This document shows positions 37,813-47,037 of a stretch of 64,000 nt of DNA, piece by piece. The stretch lies in assembly GCF_000975155.1 (NCBI RefSeq), contig NZ_BBRG01000002.1, positions 1 through 64,000 of the forward strand, written 5' to 3'. The translations under genes were made by a program, and so were the position numbers. Below the pieces are notes generated by a model. It saw only the letters and a list, made by a program, of their open reading frames with translations, ran no database searches and was not told where the DNA came from. Position 1 is the first letter of the stretch. The number at the start of each line of letters is the position of its first letter. Source of the DNA: Demequina globuliformis. Its GTDB lineage: Bacteria; Actinomycetota; Actinomycetes; Actinomycetales; Demequinaceae.

Positions 37813-38604
37813 GTGATCACCGACCCCACTGATGCGCGCCTGGACGACTACCGCAACCTCACGGACGTCGCGTTGCGGCGCACGCTCGAACCCGAGCGTG
37901 GCCTGTACATGGCAGAGGGCGCCAAGGTGATCGAACGTGCACTCGCGGCCGGACACGAGCCTCGCTCCGTGCTCGTGAGCGAGAAGTGGGAGCCGGGCAT
38001 CACGGAGGTGCTCACGCGCGCCGGGGTGGACGCCCCGGTGTATGTCGCTCCAGAGTCTCTTCTCGAAAACGTCACCGGCTACCAAGTGCACCGTGGCGCC
38101 CTGGCCGCGATGCATCGGCCCGTCTTGGCAGAGCCCGCCGCACTTGTGAAGGACGCGCGTAGGGTCGTGGTGCTCGAGGGCATTGTCGATCACACCAATG
38201 TGGGTGCGATTTTCCGTTCCGCAGCAGGTATTGGCGCGGACGCCATCTTGGTCGCACCCACGTGTGCCGACCCGCTGTACCGTCGCGCGGTGAAGGTCTC
38301 CATGGGCACCGTTTTCCAGGTTCCGTGGACGCGTGCGCAGCGGTGGCCTGAGGCTTTGGCTGACTTGCGAGCGGAGGGGTTCGCGGTCGCGGCCCTCGCG
38401 CTCAGTGACCATGCGGTCAGCCTCGACGAATTTGCGGCCGCCGGCCACGAGCGGATCGCGATTGTCATGGGGGCCGAGGGTGATGGTCTTACGCGGGCAG
38501 CCCAGGAGGCCGCTCAGGACGTCGTGACCATCCCCATGGCTGGCGGCGTGGATTCGCTCAATGTCGCCGCCGCGGCTGCTGTCGCGTTGTGGGCGGTGCG
38601 CTAG
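37813..38604 (+). CDS. TrmH/SpoU family RNA 2'-O-methyltransferase
   Basis: 263 residues, GTG start. SPOUT-domain motifs are VDHTNVGAIFRSAAGIGAD (motif 1), IVMGAEGDGL (motif 2) and TIPMAGGVDSLNVAAAAAVAL (motif 3); the N-terminal substrate-binding domain has GLYMAEGAKVIERAL. Such enzymes methylate ribose in rRNA or tRNA; which position is not readable. It stands alone. Confidence 0.92.
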   Translation: MITDPTDARLDDYRNLTDVALRRTLEPERGLYMAEGAKVIERALAAGHEPRSVLVSEKWEPGITEVLTRAGVDAPVYVAPESLLENVTGYQVHRGALAAMHRPVLAEPAALVKDARRVVVLEGIVDHTNVGAIFRSAAGIGADAILVAPTCADPLYRRAVKVSMGTVFQVPWTRAQRWPEALADLRAEGFAVAALALSDHAVSLDEFAAAGHERIAIVMGAEGDGLTRAAQEAAQDVVTIPMAGGVDSLNVAAAAAVALWAVR

Positions 38605-38662
38605 GGCAGGCGGCGCCTGCGCCGGTTGACGGGGAGGCCTATGTCAGGGTCTACTGAGATAA

Positions 38663-38678
38663 TCGAACATATGTTCGA
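38663..38678. promoter_or_regulatory. LexA (SOS) box
   Basis: TCGAACATATGTTCGA is a perfect 16-bp palindrome and matches the actinobacterial SOS box TCGAAC-N4-GTTCGA. It starts 51 bases before imuA'. A TTGACG at 38626-38631 could be the -35 of the repressed promoter. Confidence 0.93.
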
Positions 38679-38713
38679 ACGCGGGTGTTTCTCGCGATGA
38701 TCAGTGGAGCACG

Positions 38714-39418
38714 ATGTCGACCGAATCACCGACCCCTAGCGCTGCGCAACAGCAGCGTTTAGCTGCTGCGCGCAGCGCCCTCCAGGGCGCGCATGCCCGG
38801 TGGGGAGTGACGCGCGAAGCCACCCAGGCTGCTCCCACGCTGCCGCTGTCATCATCGCTTTCATCCCTGCTGCCGGCGGGGCTGGTGCGAGGGCAAATCA
38901 TCCGCGTGACGGGATCCACGTCGCTGATGTTGGAGATGGTGGCTGAAGGGTCACGCGCGGGTTCGTGGGCTGCCGTGATCGGCATGCCGGCGGTGGGTGC
39001 GGTGGCGGCCGCGCGCCGTGGAATTGAGCTTGCGCGTGTGGCGCTTGTTCCCCATCCGGGTGCGCAGGCGGCGGCGGTGGCGGGCGCGTGCGTTGACGGC
39101 ATGGACGTGGTGCTGGTCGGAGATGCCGTGGCGCTGTCCGATGGAGACCGGCGACGGCTCGCGGCGCGGGCGAAGGAGCGCGGCAGCGTCATCGTGACCT
39201 CAGGGCGCTGGCCCGGCGCTCATACCTCGCTTACCGTCGAGCGCACCGACTGGAGTGGGTTGGGGGCAGGGGATGGGCGCCTACGTCAACGCGAGGTCAC
39301 CGTGGCCATTGCTGGGCGCAGACAAGCGGCGACCCGCAGGGTGCGGGTGCTTCTCGACAACGAGTTCAGCTGGGTCTCGAGCCGTCACACGGCGGCGGTG
39401 AGTGAGGGCGTGGCATGA
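38714..39418 (+). CDS. imuA: ImuA'-like protein of the SOS mutasome
   Basis: 234 residues, weakly RecA-like, with PTLPLSSSLSSLLPAGLVRGQIIRVTG near the start and RRVRVLLDNEFSWVSSR near the end; the Walker A is lost, as usual for ImuA'. It has the place and size of ImuA' in imuA'-imuB-dnaE2 cassettes and is required for damage-induced mutagenesis. The LexA box upstream and the ATGA overlap with imuB support the assignment. Confidence 0.85.
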   Translation: MSTESPTPSAAQQQRLAAARSALQGAHARWGVTREATQAAPTLPLSSSLSSLLPAGLVRGQIIRVTGSTSLMLEMVAEGSRAGSWAAVIGMPAVGAVAAARRGIELARVALVPHPGAQAAAVAGACVDGMDVVLVGDAVALSDGDRRRLAARAKERGSVIVTSGRWPGAHTSLTVERTDWSGLGAGDGRLRQREVTVAIAGRRQAATRRVRVLLDNEFSWVSSRHTAAVSEGVA

Positions 39419-41112
39419 CCGCGCCAGTGCAGGCAGGGCCGGTCGCTACAACGCGGCGCATGGTGTTGTGGGTTCCGGACTGGCCGGTTGCCGCAGCGAT
39501 GCGTGAGGCCGGGTTAAGGGCCGATGCCCCGGCGGCTGTGCTGCATGGGCGCGGCCTGGCGGCAGTGTCGGCTGCGGCGCGTGCGGCTGGGGTGACCCGA
39601 GGTAGTACCAAACGGGTCGCGCAGCGTGCCTGCCCTGAGGTGGCATTGCTGGGCTATGACGAGGGCCGTGACTCCCGCGAGTTCGAGGCGGTGGCTGCCG
39701 CAGCAGAAGAGGTCGTGGCTGGCGTCGAGATTTCCCGCCCAGGACTGTTGATGATCCCGGCGAACGGGGCCGCGCGTTTTCATGGGTCGGAGGAAGCATT
39801 GGCGGAGGCGCTGATTGCCTCCGTCGCCGACCTCAGCGAGCACGAGTCTTTGGTGGGTGCCGCCGATGGCTTGCTGGCGGCCATCATGGCGGCGCGCCAC
39901 TCCACTCTTGTCCCTCCCGGGCAGTCTCGAGAGTTCCTGTCTTCCGCGCCCGTGTCAGCACTGGCTCTGGCCGCCATGGAGCGTCGCCAACGCGAGGCCG
40001 TCGAGGACTTGGCAGGGGTGCTGACGAGGCTGGGCATCCACACCCTGGCTGAGTTCACCGCCTTGCCGCTGGGAGACGTGATTGCCAGGTTTGGACACGT
40101 GGGTCGCTGGGCTTACCGGGTGGGGAGAGGCGAGGACGTCCGTCCACCCGTCCTGCGGCGTTCGCAAGAGGACATCGCGGTGTCCTACGAGTTTGAGGAA
40201 CCTGCCCAACGGGTGGAGCAACTCGCGGCCGTTGCTGCCCACGTCGCTGGCGAATTGGACGCCGCCTTGCTCGCGGCGGGAGTCAGGTGCGGGCGCGTCA
40301 GCATCGGGGCCAGCACCGAACGTGGGGACACGCTGGAACGGGTGTGGCGTACCGACGTGGGTTCTCGCGCAGGAGCGTTCTCGAAGCACATGGCGGACCG
40401 GGTGCGGTGGCAGCTGGAGGGGTGGTTGTCAGGAACATCGGCGGGTCCGGAGCCTGCGCCGCTGACCTCCTTGATGCTCACGGCGCAAGATGTGGTGGCG
40501 TTGGGAGATGAGCAGGCCTACCTGTGGGGTGGAACTTCTGGGGCCGACGCTCGGGCCCAGCGCACGGTGGAAAGGGTGCAGTCATTGCTGGGGGCCGATG
40601 CCGTGCTGTCGGTGCGTGAGCAGGGAGGCCGTGCTCCTCGCGACCGGATGTTGACGGTGCCGTGGGGGCAGGAGGTCAGGTCAATGCGCAAGATAGAGCA
40701 CCCGTGGCCGGGCAGGATCCCGGAACCCGCGCCCGCGACGGTGTTGCCCATGGCGGAACCTATGGAAGTGCTGGACGCCGGCGGGTCCGCGATTGTCGTG
40801 GGCAAGCGTCTAGGCGTGAGTGCCTCACCCACATGGGTGCGACTCCAGGCGGAGCCGGGTGGCGCGCGCCATGCGGCTACCTTGAGGCACCCCTCGGCCG
40901 GGCACGTAGGCCAGGGCCCCACCTGGGGGCCGCCGCGACCGGTGGAGGCCTGGGCGGGGCCGTGGCCCATGGTGGAGCGATGGTGGTCGGAGGACGCATC
41001 CCGGCGGGCCTATGTGCAGATCATTGTGCGCGACGGCGACGACGGCTCGGTATTAGCGATTCTGGCGGCGTACAGCGGCAGTCAGTGGTGGTTGGAGGCT
41101 GTCTATGACTGA
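39415..41112 (+). CDS. imuB: ImuB, inactive Y-family polymerase-like protein
   Basis: 565 residues. The Y-family fold begins with LWVPDWPVAAAM in the position where active polymerases have the first catalytic Asp motif (DxDxFF), so it is catalytically dead as expected for ImuB. Next come the thumb-like VLTRLGIHTLAEFTALPLGDVIARFG and little-finger regions. It links the beta clamp to DnaE2 in the family. Overlaps dnaE2 by 8 bases. Confidence 0.93.
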   Translation: MTAPVQAGPVATTRRMVLWVPDWPVAAAMREAGLRADAPAAVLHGRGLAAVSAAARAAGVTRGSTKRVAQRACPEVALLGYDEGRDSREFEAVAAAAEEVVAGVEISRPGLLMIPANGAARFHGSEEALAEALIASVADLSEHESLVGAADGLLAAIMAARHSTLVPPGQSREFLSSAPVSALALAAMERRQREAVEDLAGVLTRLGIHTLAEFTALPLGDVIARFGHVGRWAYRVGRGEDVRPPVLRRSQEDIAVSYEFEEPAQRVEQLAAVAAHVAGELDAALLAAGVRCGRVSIGASTERGDTLERVWRTDVGSRAGAFSKHMADRVRWQLEGWLSGTSAGPEPAPLTSLMLTAQDVVALGDEQAYLWGGTSGADARAQRTVERVQSLLGADAVLSVREQGGRAPRDRMLTVPWGQEVRSMRKIEHPWPGRIPEPAPATVLPMAEPMEVLDAGGSAIVVGKRLGVSASPTWVRLQAEPGGARHAATLRHPSAGHVGQGPTWGPPRPVEAWAGPWPMVERWWSEDASRRAYVQIIVRDGDDGSVLAILAAYSGSQWWLEAVYD

Positions 41113-44100
41113 TCGTGCCGCGTACGCCGAACTCCACGCTCACAGCGCCTTCAGCTTTCTTGACGGCGCCAGCCACCCGGAAGAGATGGTCGCGGAAGCC
41201 GGGCGTCTGGGGCTGAGTGCCATCGCCGTCACGGACCATGACGGCCTTTACGGGGCCGTGCGCACTGCGAATGCGGCCCGGGCCATTGATTTGCCGGCAG
41301 TCTTTGGCGCCGAACTCCACCTTGGCGCCCCAGAGGTGGCAGGCGGGCCGCCGGTGCTTGATCCGCCTTCGGGGCGACCAGACCCGCGCGGCAGCCATCT
41401 GCTTGTCTTGGCGCGTGGAGCAGCCGGGTACGCGCGACTGTCCCATGCGATCGGCATGGCCCACCTGGCGACCGGGGAGAAAGGGCTGGCACGCTATACG
41501 CTTGAGGACCTTGCGGCCGCTGGCCGGGGCGAGTTCCTTGTATTGACCGGGTGCCGCAAGGGGGCCGTGAGGCGCGCCCTCGCCGGCGTGGGAGTGCCGG
41601 GCGCGCGGGCGCTCAGCGGGGCCGTGACAGCGCTGGGCTTCAGTGCTGCCCGCACACAGCTCGGTATTTTGACCTCTCTTTTTGGTCGCGACAACGTGGC
41701 TGTCGAGATCACCGACCACGGGGATCCCTTCGATTCTGAACGCAACGACGCCCTTGCCGACCTTGCCTTCGATGCCCAACTGCCTCTGGTAGCCACCACG
41801 AACGCTCACTACGCGACCGAGCGTGACGCAGACCTCGCCGCCGCCATGGCTGCGGTCAGGTCCCGGTCATCCCTGGACGACATGGACGGTTGGTTGCCAG
41901 GCGGCGGCGGTGGACACCTGCGTTCACCGCAAGAGATGATGGCGAGGCACAGGCGACACCCGGATGCCGTGACGACGTCCGCGCGGTTGGCGGCCGAATG
42001 TGCCTTCGATCTTCAGCTGGTCGCTCCCCACCTACCCCCGTACCCAGTGCCTGAGGGCCACACGGAGGCATCGTGGCTACGTGAGTTGGTCCGGCGGGGT
42101 GCGTACGCCCGCTACGGTCCACCGCACGATGAGCGAGTGCCAGGCGCCTGGCGCCAACTCGAGCATGAACTCAATGTGATTGAGGCACTCGATTTTCCCG
42201 GCTACTTCCTCATCGTCCACGACATCGTGAACTTCTGTCGTGAATCCGACATTTTGTGCCAGGGGAGAGGCTCGGCCGCTAACTCCGCAGTGTGCTTTGC
42301 CCTGGGAGTGACGGCGGTGGATGCGGTGACTCACGGGCTGCTGTTTGAGCGCTTTCTTGCGCCCGAACGCGACGGGCCGCCAGACATTGACGTCGATATC
42401 GAGTCCGACCGGCGCGAAGAGGTGATCCAGTACGTCTTCCGCCGCTTTGGTCGCATCAACGCGGCCATGGTGGCCAACGTCATTCAGTACCGACCGCGTT
42501 CGGCTGTGAGGGATGCCGCGAAGGCGCTCGGCTACGACGTGGGTCAGCAGGACGCGTGGTCAAAGGGCATTGACAGGTGGGGGACGCTTAGGGCTCCGCA
42601 GGCCACAGCTCAGGAATGGGCGGCGACTCAACGCGATGCGACGTGGCCTGAACCCCCTCCCAGTCAAGACATTGACCATATCCCTGAGCCGGTCGTTGAC
42701 CTCGCAGAGCGGTTGATGCGTCTCCCGCGGCACCTGGGCATTCACCCAGGTGGCATGGTCCTGTGTGACCGTCCCGTCATCGACGTCTGCCCTGTTGAGT
42801 GGGCGCGCATGCCTGGTCGCACCGTCTTGCAATGGGATAAGGACGACTGCGCGGATGCTGGCCTCGTGAAGTTCGACCTGTTGGGACTTGGCATGCTGTC
42901 GGCACTCAAGTACGCCTTCACCTTTATCCGAGGCAGCCAAGGCATTGAACTGGGCCTGCACGGCCTTCCCCAAGAAGACCCGGCGGTCTACGACCTCTTG
43001 TGCGCGGCCGACACCGTGGGGGTGTTCCAGGTCGAGTCGCGCGCACAGATGGCGACCCTGCCGCGACTACGGCCACGGCGCTTCTACGACATTGTGATCG
43101 AGGTAGCGCTGATCAGGCCCGGCCCCATCCAGGGAGGCTCAGTGCACCCCTACATTTCCCGGGCCAGAGGGCGTGAGCCAGTGACGTATCTCCACCCCCT
43201 GCTCGAGAAGTCGCTCGGGAAGACCTTGGGCGTTCCGCTGTTCCAAGAGCAACTCATGCAGATGGCGATGGACTGTGCGGGGTTCGACGGCGCGCTGGCG
43301 GATCAGCTTCGCCGTGCAATGGGGTCCAAACGTAGTCCCGAACGCATGGAGAAGTTGCGTGCGCGGTTCATGATTGGTGCCCACGAGAACGGCATCACGG
43401 CGGACGTCGCGACGCAGATTTTCGACAAACTCAAGGCGTTCTCCGACTTTGGCTTCCCCGAGTCGCACTCGTATTCCTTTGCGTACCTGGTGTACGCCTC
43501 AAGTTGGCTCAAGGTGCACCAGCCAGCGGCGTTTTATGCGGGACTGCTCGCAGCCCAGCCCATGGGGTTCTACAGCCCTCAGTCGTTGGCAGCGGACGCG
43601 CGCCGCCACGGGCAGGTGGTGCTCCGTCCGTGTGTCGAAAAGTCAGACGTCCTCGCAACGGTGGAACGCCTCGCGAGCCCGTTCGATGCCCCGCAAGAGA
43701 CACGCGAGGACATGGCTCGACTCAGTCGCGTCGACCGCACGCTTGCCGTCCGCATGGGGCTGGCCTCCATCAAATCCCTCGGCAAAGACGCGGCAGCCGC
43801 CATCGTCGAGGCACGCAAAGATGGCGCCTTCGCGTCGCTCACGGACATGGCACGCCGAGTCCGCGTGCGGCCTGCGGGAGTGTCTGGCCAGGCGGGAATC
43901 GCTCCCGCCAAGGGCCTGACCGTTGCTCAATGGGAGGCGCTGGCGACGTCAGGGGCGCTGGAGTCCTTGGGTGTGACGCGTCGTGAAGGGCTGTGGGCTG
44001 CGGGGGCGCTCTCCAAGGAGGGGCCGGACACCCTGCCTGATGCAGTGCCTGGTGTCGAGGCGCCGATGCTTCCTGGCATGAGCGTCGTGGAGGAGGCGGT

Positions 44101-44491
44101 AGCCGATGTCTGGGCGTCGGGCGTGTCCGTGGACAGCTATCCCACGGTGTTTGTGCGCGAGGGCCTGCAGGCGCAGGGCGTGCTGACGGTCGCGCAGGTG
44201 CTGGCTCACGAGGCCGAGCGGCGCGTCACGGTGGCTGGGGTGGTGACTCACCGGCAAAGGCCAGGGACAGCTAGGGGAGTGACCTTTATCTCGTTGGAGG
44301 ATGAGACGGGATTTCTCAACGTGATCTGTTCGGTCGGGGTGTGGAAGCGTTTCCAGGCGGTGGCGCGCAGGTCGCCGGCGCTGGTCATTCGGGGCAGAAT
44401 CGAACGCGCAGACGGCGCGACGAACCTCGTGGCCGAACATCTGGCGCCCATGTCGCTGGCAGTACCAGCGAAGAGTCGCGACTTCCGATGA
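41105..44491 (+). CDS. dnaE2: Error-prone DNA polymerase III alpha subunit DnaE2
   Basis: 1128 residues. PHP domain at the start (AELHAHSAFSFLDGASHPEEM), the palm with catalytic Asp residues in PDIDVDIESDRREEVI, then finger and tandem HhH regions and a C-terminal OB fold (VTVAGVVTHRQRPGTARGVTF). It lacks the C-terminal tau-binding region of DnaE1, as in all DnaE2. Performs translesion synthesis in the SOS mutasome. Confidence 0.96.
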   Translation: MTDRAAYAELHAHSAFSFLDGASHPEEMVAEAGRLGLSAIAVTDHDGLYGAVRTANAARAIDLPAVFGAELHLGAPEVAGGPPVLDPPSGRPDPRGSHLLVLARGAAGYARLSHAIGMAHLATGEKGLARYTLEDLAAAGRGEFLVLTGCRKGAVRRALAGVGVPGARALSGAVTALGFSAARTQLGILTSLFGRDNVAVEITDHGDPFDSERNDALADLAFDAQLPLVATTNAHYATERDADLAAAMAAVRSRSSLDDMDGWLPGGGGGHLRSPQEMMARHRRHPDAVTTSARLAAECAFDLQLVAPHLPPYPVPEGHTEASWLRELVRRGAYARYGPPHDERVPGAWRQLEHELNVIEALDFPGYFLIVHDIVNFCRESDILCQGRGSAANSAVCFALGVTAVDAVTHGLLFERFLAPERDGPPDIDVDIESDRREEVIQYVFRRFGRINAAMVANVIQYRPRSAVRDAAKALGYDVGQQDAWSKGIDRWGTLRAPQATAQEWAATQRDATWPEPPPSQDIDHIPEPVVDLAERLMRLPRHLGIHPGGMVLCDRPVIDVCPVEWARMPGRTVLQWDKDDCADAGLVKFDLLGLGMLSALKYAFTFIRGSQGIELGLHGLPQEDPAVYDLLCAADTVGVFQVESRAQMATLPRLRPRRFYDIVIEVALIRPGPIQGGSVHPYISRARGREPVTYLHPLLEKSLGKTLGVPLFQEQLMQMAMDCAGFDGALADQLRRAMGSKRSPERMEKLRARFMIGAHENGITADVATQIFDKLKAFSDFGFPESHSYSFAYLVYASSWLKVHQPAAFYAGLLAAQPMGFYSPQSLAADARRHGQVVLRPCVEKSDVLATVERLASPFDAPQETREDMARLSRVDRTLAVRMGLASIKSLGKDAAAAIVEARKDGAFASLTDMARRVRVRPAGVSGQAGIAPAKGLTVAQWEALATSGALESLGVTRREGLWAAGALSKEGPDTLPDAVPGVEAPMLPGMSVVEEAVADVWASGVSVDSYPTVFVREGLQAQGVLTVAQVLAHEAERRVTVAGVVTHRQRPGTARGVTFISLEDETGFLNVICSVGVWKRFQAVARRSPALVIRGRIERADGATNLVAEHLAPMSLAVPAKSRDFR

Positions 44492-44531
44492 GCATCAACC
44501 CATCACGGGGTTCATTGCAGGTCAAAACGCG

Positions 44532-44540
44532 TGCTAGAGT
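44532..44540 (+). promoter_or_regulatory. Putative extended -10 (TGC-TAGAGT) of tRNA-Leu
   Basis: TG-N-TAGAGT, 42 bases before the tRNA. A TTGCAG at 44515-44520 is only 14 bases upstream, too close for a normal -35. Confidence 0.45.
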
Positions 44541-44582
44541 TTCTTCTCGCTGAGCCGCTCGCAAGAGCGAACCAGACACCCC

Positions 44583-44671
44583 GTCCGGGTGGCGGAATTG
44601 GCAGACGCGCTAGCTTGAGGTGCTAGTGCCCGTTTTAGGGCGTGGGGGTTCAAGTCCCCCCTCGGACACCA
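44583..44671 (+). tRNA. tRNA-Leu (anticodon GAG)
   Basis: The acceptor stem GTCCGGG pairs with CTCGGAC, the discriminator A is followed by encoded CCA, the anticodon loop TTGAGGT gives GAG at 44617-44619, and the long variable arm (GCCCGTTTTAGGGC) is the class II arm of tRNA-Leu. The TΨC arm is GGGGGTTCAAGTCCCCC. It reads CUC and CUU. Confidence 0.97.
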
Positions 44672-44673
44672 CG

Positions 44674-44704
44674 GAAGGGCCGGAGCACATGCTCCGGCCC
44701 TTCT
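44674..44704 (+). terminator. Terminator after tRNA-Leu
   Basis: AAGGGCCGGAGCA pairs with TGCTCCGGCCCTT over up to 13 bp, directly after the tRNA and followed by CTTCCGTTT. Confidence 0.85.
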
Positions 44705-44825
44705 TCCGTTTCACGGCCCGCGCCACTGCGCCCCTAGCCGTCACCACACCTCAATCCAGCCCCGGCATCGGCCCGGCGCGGCCCTGGCGACAGCCACCTC
44801 GGCGTGGACCACTCAAACACCAGGG

Positions 44826-44852
44826 GGAATACCTGAGGCAAGGCGCAGTGTT
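44826..44852 (+). promoter_or_regulatory. Possible SigR/SigH-type promoter
   Basis: GGAAT (44826-44830) and GTT (44850-44852) are spaced by 19 bases, one more than the GGAAT-N18-GTT form known for actinobacterial thiol-oxidative stress sigma factors. It is 53 bases before the small membrane protein. Confidence 0.4.
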
Positions 44853-44905
44853 ATGGGTGATGTCCGAAGTAGTACTGGCTCGTATACGCACAAGGAGTAC
44901 CCCTC

Positions 44906-45052
44906 ATGGCAACCGTCTTGTGGATCATTGCAGTCATCGTCGGCATCATCGGTGTGATCCGACTCATTCAGCGCGACTTTCTATGGGGCGCCATCCTCAT
45001 CGTCGCTGCTTTCCTGATCGGACCTGCAGGAGTCAGCATCTTCAACCCGTAG
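44906..45052 (+). CDS. Small (48-residue) membrane protein, GPGG-motif type
   Basis: Too short for usual gene finders but well supported: ATG with AAGGAG at 44892-44897 (8 bases away), two membrane helices (VLWIIAVIVGIIGVIRLI and WGAILIVAAFLIG) joined by a QRDF turn, and an end GPAGVSIFNP that resembles the GPGG-motif small transmembrane proteins of actinobacteria. The stop is TAG at 45050-45052. Role unknown; a stress-type promoter may lie upstream. Confidence 0.8.
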   Translation: MATVLWIIAVIVGIIGVIRLIQRDFLWGAILIVAAFLIGPAGVSIFNP

Positions 45053-45123
45053 TGGGCGCGGGCGCACGGTGACGCGCGCCCCGCCCCACAGCACCTTCGT
45101 CGAGGCTCGTACAGATTGGGCGT

Positions 45124-45129
45124 TAGCCT
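45124..45129 (+). promoter_or_regulatory. Putative -10 box (TAGCCT), leaderless
   Basis: TAGCCT ends 6 bases before the ATG of the M20 peptidase. Confidence 0.55.
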
Positions 45130-45135
45130 GATCGT

Positions 45136-46431
45136 ATGAGCCTCGACGTCGTTTCTGTGTGCCAGGACCTCATCCGCATCGACACTTCCAACTATGGTGA
45201 CGAGCCCGGTCCAGGCGAGCGCGCCGCCGCTGACTATGTCGCCGCGTTGCTGAGTGACCTGGGACTTGAGCCGACCATCCGTGAGGCGCAGCCCGGCCGG
45301 GCCTCGGTTGTCGCCCGGTGGAAGGGCGCCGACCCGGCACGCGACGCCCTCGTGGTCCATGGACACCTCGATGTGGTGCCAGCCTTCGCGGAAGACTGGT
45401 CTGTCGATCCCTTCGGCGCGGAGATCAAGGACGGGCTTCTGTATGGTCGCGGCGCCGTGGACATGAAGAACATGGACGCCATGATCCTCGCTGCCGTTGC
45501 GCAGATGATCGAGGCGGGTGTGCAGCCGCCGCGTGACATCATCCTCGCGTTCTTCGCGGACGAGGAACACGGCGGCCATCGCGGTGCCAAGTGGATGGTC
45601 GAGAACCACCCCGAGGACTTTGCCGGGGCAAGCGAAGCGATCTCCGAGGTCGGCGGCTTCAGCGCATACGTCAACGGCCAGCGCGCATACCTGGTCCAGA
45701 CGGCGGAGAAGGGCATCCAATGGCTCAAGCTCATCGCCACGGGCAAGCAGGGCCACGGATCCTTGGTCCACACCGACAACGCCGTCGCGCACCTGGCGGG
45801 AGCGCTGCAGCGTATTGCCGCCCACGAATGGGACGTGGACGTCACGCCCACGGTGGAGCACCTCCTGCGCGGCGTCGCGGACCTCGAGGGCATCGAGTAC
45901 GAGCCCACTCACGACTGTATCTCCAAGCTCGTCGCCGGCCTGGGCGCGATGGCACCCATGATCGACGCGTCCATTCGCAATACGTCCAACCCGACGATGA
46001 TGGACGCCGGGTATAAGACGAATGTGGTGCCGGACCATGCGGTTGGCTACGTCGACACCAGGTACCTCCCTGGCCAACAGGAGCAGGTGCTCCGCACCAT
46101 TGAGGAGCTCGCTGGCACCCACGTGAAGGTGGAGCCCTACATCACCGAGCGCAGCCTCGAGGCGCCGTTCGAGGTTCCGCTGGTCGACAAGATGATTCAG
46201 GCTCTCGGCATCGAAGACCCGGGGGCGCCCGTGCTCCCGTACTCACTCATGGGCGGCACGGACAATAAGCACCTCGCAGCGCTTGGTATCACCGGGTACG
46301 GCTTTGCTCCGCTCATGTTGCCGCCGGAGCTCGACTTTCCTTCACTGTTTCACGGCATCGACGAGCGCATCCCGGTCGAGAGCCTGCATTTTGGCACCCG
46401 AGTACTGGTGAACTTCCTCAGCGACTGCTGA
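45136..46431 (+). CDS. M20 family metallopeptidase/dipeptidase
   Basis: 431 residues. Metal-binding motifs: VVHGHLDVVPAFAEDWSVDPF (His and catalytic Asp), GRGAVDMKNM (bridging Asp), FADEEHGGHRGA (catalytic Glu-Glu), and HGIDERIPVESL (final His). Members are ArgE/DapE/CPG2-like zinc hydrolases; the substrate is not readable, although it matches those annotated as M20/M25/M40 dipeptidases in actinobacteria. Cytoplasmic; no signal peptide. Confidence 0.9.
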   Translation: MSLDVVSVCQDLIRIDTSNYGDEPGPGERAAADYVAALLSDLGLEPTIREAQPGRASVVARWKGADPARDALVVHGHLDVVPAFAEDWSVDPFGAEIKDGLLYGRGAVDMKNMDAMILAAVAQMIEAGVQPPRDIILAFFADEEHGGHRGAKWMVENHPEDFAGASEAISEVGGFSAYVNGQRAYLVQTAEKGIQWLKLIATGKQGHGSLVHTDNAVAHLAGALQRIAAHEWDVDVTPTVEHLLRGVADLEGIEYEPTHDCISKLVAGLGAMAPMIDASIRNTSNPTMMDAGYKTNVVPDHAVGYVDTRYLPGQQEQVLRTIEELAGTHVKVEPYITERSLEAPFEVPLVDKMIQALGIEDPGAPVLPYSLMGGTDNKHLAALGITGYGFAPLMLPPELDFPSLFHGIDERIPVESLHFGTRVLVNFLSDC

Positions 46432-46440
46432 CGGCGACGC

Positions 46441-46692
46441 TCACGCGGCGTCGGTGCGCTGCAGGCGCATGGTGCGCCGCTTGAGCCACACGCGACGCGC
46501 GCCACCCATGAGGATCTGCGACCTTGCCAGTTCCCACCTGCCGTACTCGGCCTGCTCGGTGAGCATCGACCGGGCGTCTGCGCGGCTCATCCCGCGGGGG
46601 ATCTCGATCACGCGCCACTCGTAGTTCTTGGAGCGCGGAACTGGCCGTTTGGTGGGTGTCACCGTGTGGGCCTGCTCGTTGTTCGAGAACAT
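46441..46692 (-). CDS. DUF5703-type small conserved protein
   Basis: 83 residues from the ATG with GGGAGG upstream; the frame to 46962 runs antisense to the next gene. The core NYEWRVIEIPRGMSRADARSMLTEQAEYGRWELAR followed by RRVWLKRRTMRLQ matches the actinobacterial DUF5703 family as I remember it. Basic, soluble. Function unknown. Convergent with the M20 gene. Confidence 0.75.
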   Translation of the reverse strand: MFSNNEQAHTVTPTKRPVPRSKNYEWRVIEIPRGMSRADARSMLTEQAEYGRWELARSQILMGGARRVWLKRRTMRLQRTDAA

Positions 46693-46721
46693 CACACCTC
46701 CCATTGAAACGCGTTCGCGGT

Positions 46722-46727
46722 TATCGT
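46722..46727 (+). promoter_or_regulatory. Putative -10 box (TATCGT), leaderless
   Basis: TATCGT ends 7 bases before the ATG at 46735. Confidence 0.45.
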
Positions 46728-46734
46728 CGTGAAT

Positions 46735-47022
46735 ATGAGCGTTGATGCACGCGACGCACTGCGCCGCTTGACCGCCGCCTTCGAGGAGCACCTCGAGGCA
46801 GTTTCGACGCGCCGCTCGGACGACGACGCGGCCGTCGATGACGCGTACGAGGCGCTGGCGACGGCGTTCCTCGCGTATGAGGAAGCGCTCGACCAGGAGT
46901 TCGCCGAGGGCGTCCCGCTCGTCATCGATGAGGAGTACGACGAGGGCACGCTCGACGGGCATGCGGAAGAGAACGAAGACGCGTTGGACGACGACCTGGA
47001 CGACTTCGATCTGAGTCGGTAG
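46735..47022 (+). CDS. Acidic small conserved hypothetical protein
   Basis: 95 residues from MSVDARDALRRL; a GTG at 46729 would add two residues but overlaps the promoter. The first 60 residues are helical (DALRRLTAAFEEHLEAV, AYEALATAFLAYEEALDQEF), the tail is Asp/Glu-rich (LDDDLDDFDLSR). Divergent from the DUF5703 gene. No family function known; similar acidic proteins are sometimes annotated as primosomal-like in related genera. Confidence 0.7.
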   Translation: MSVDARDALRRLTAAFEEHLEAVSTRRSDDDAAVDDAYEALATAFLAYEEALDQEFAEGVPLVIDEEYDEGTLDGHAEENEDALDDDLDDFDLSR

Positions 47023-47037
47023 CTGGCCGTCATCGCG

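Noticed and set aside
41105-44491. Whether dnaE2 could be the replicative DnaE1
   Set aside because: Partners ImuA'/ImuB, the LexA box and lack of the C-terminal tau-binding region point to DnaE2.
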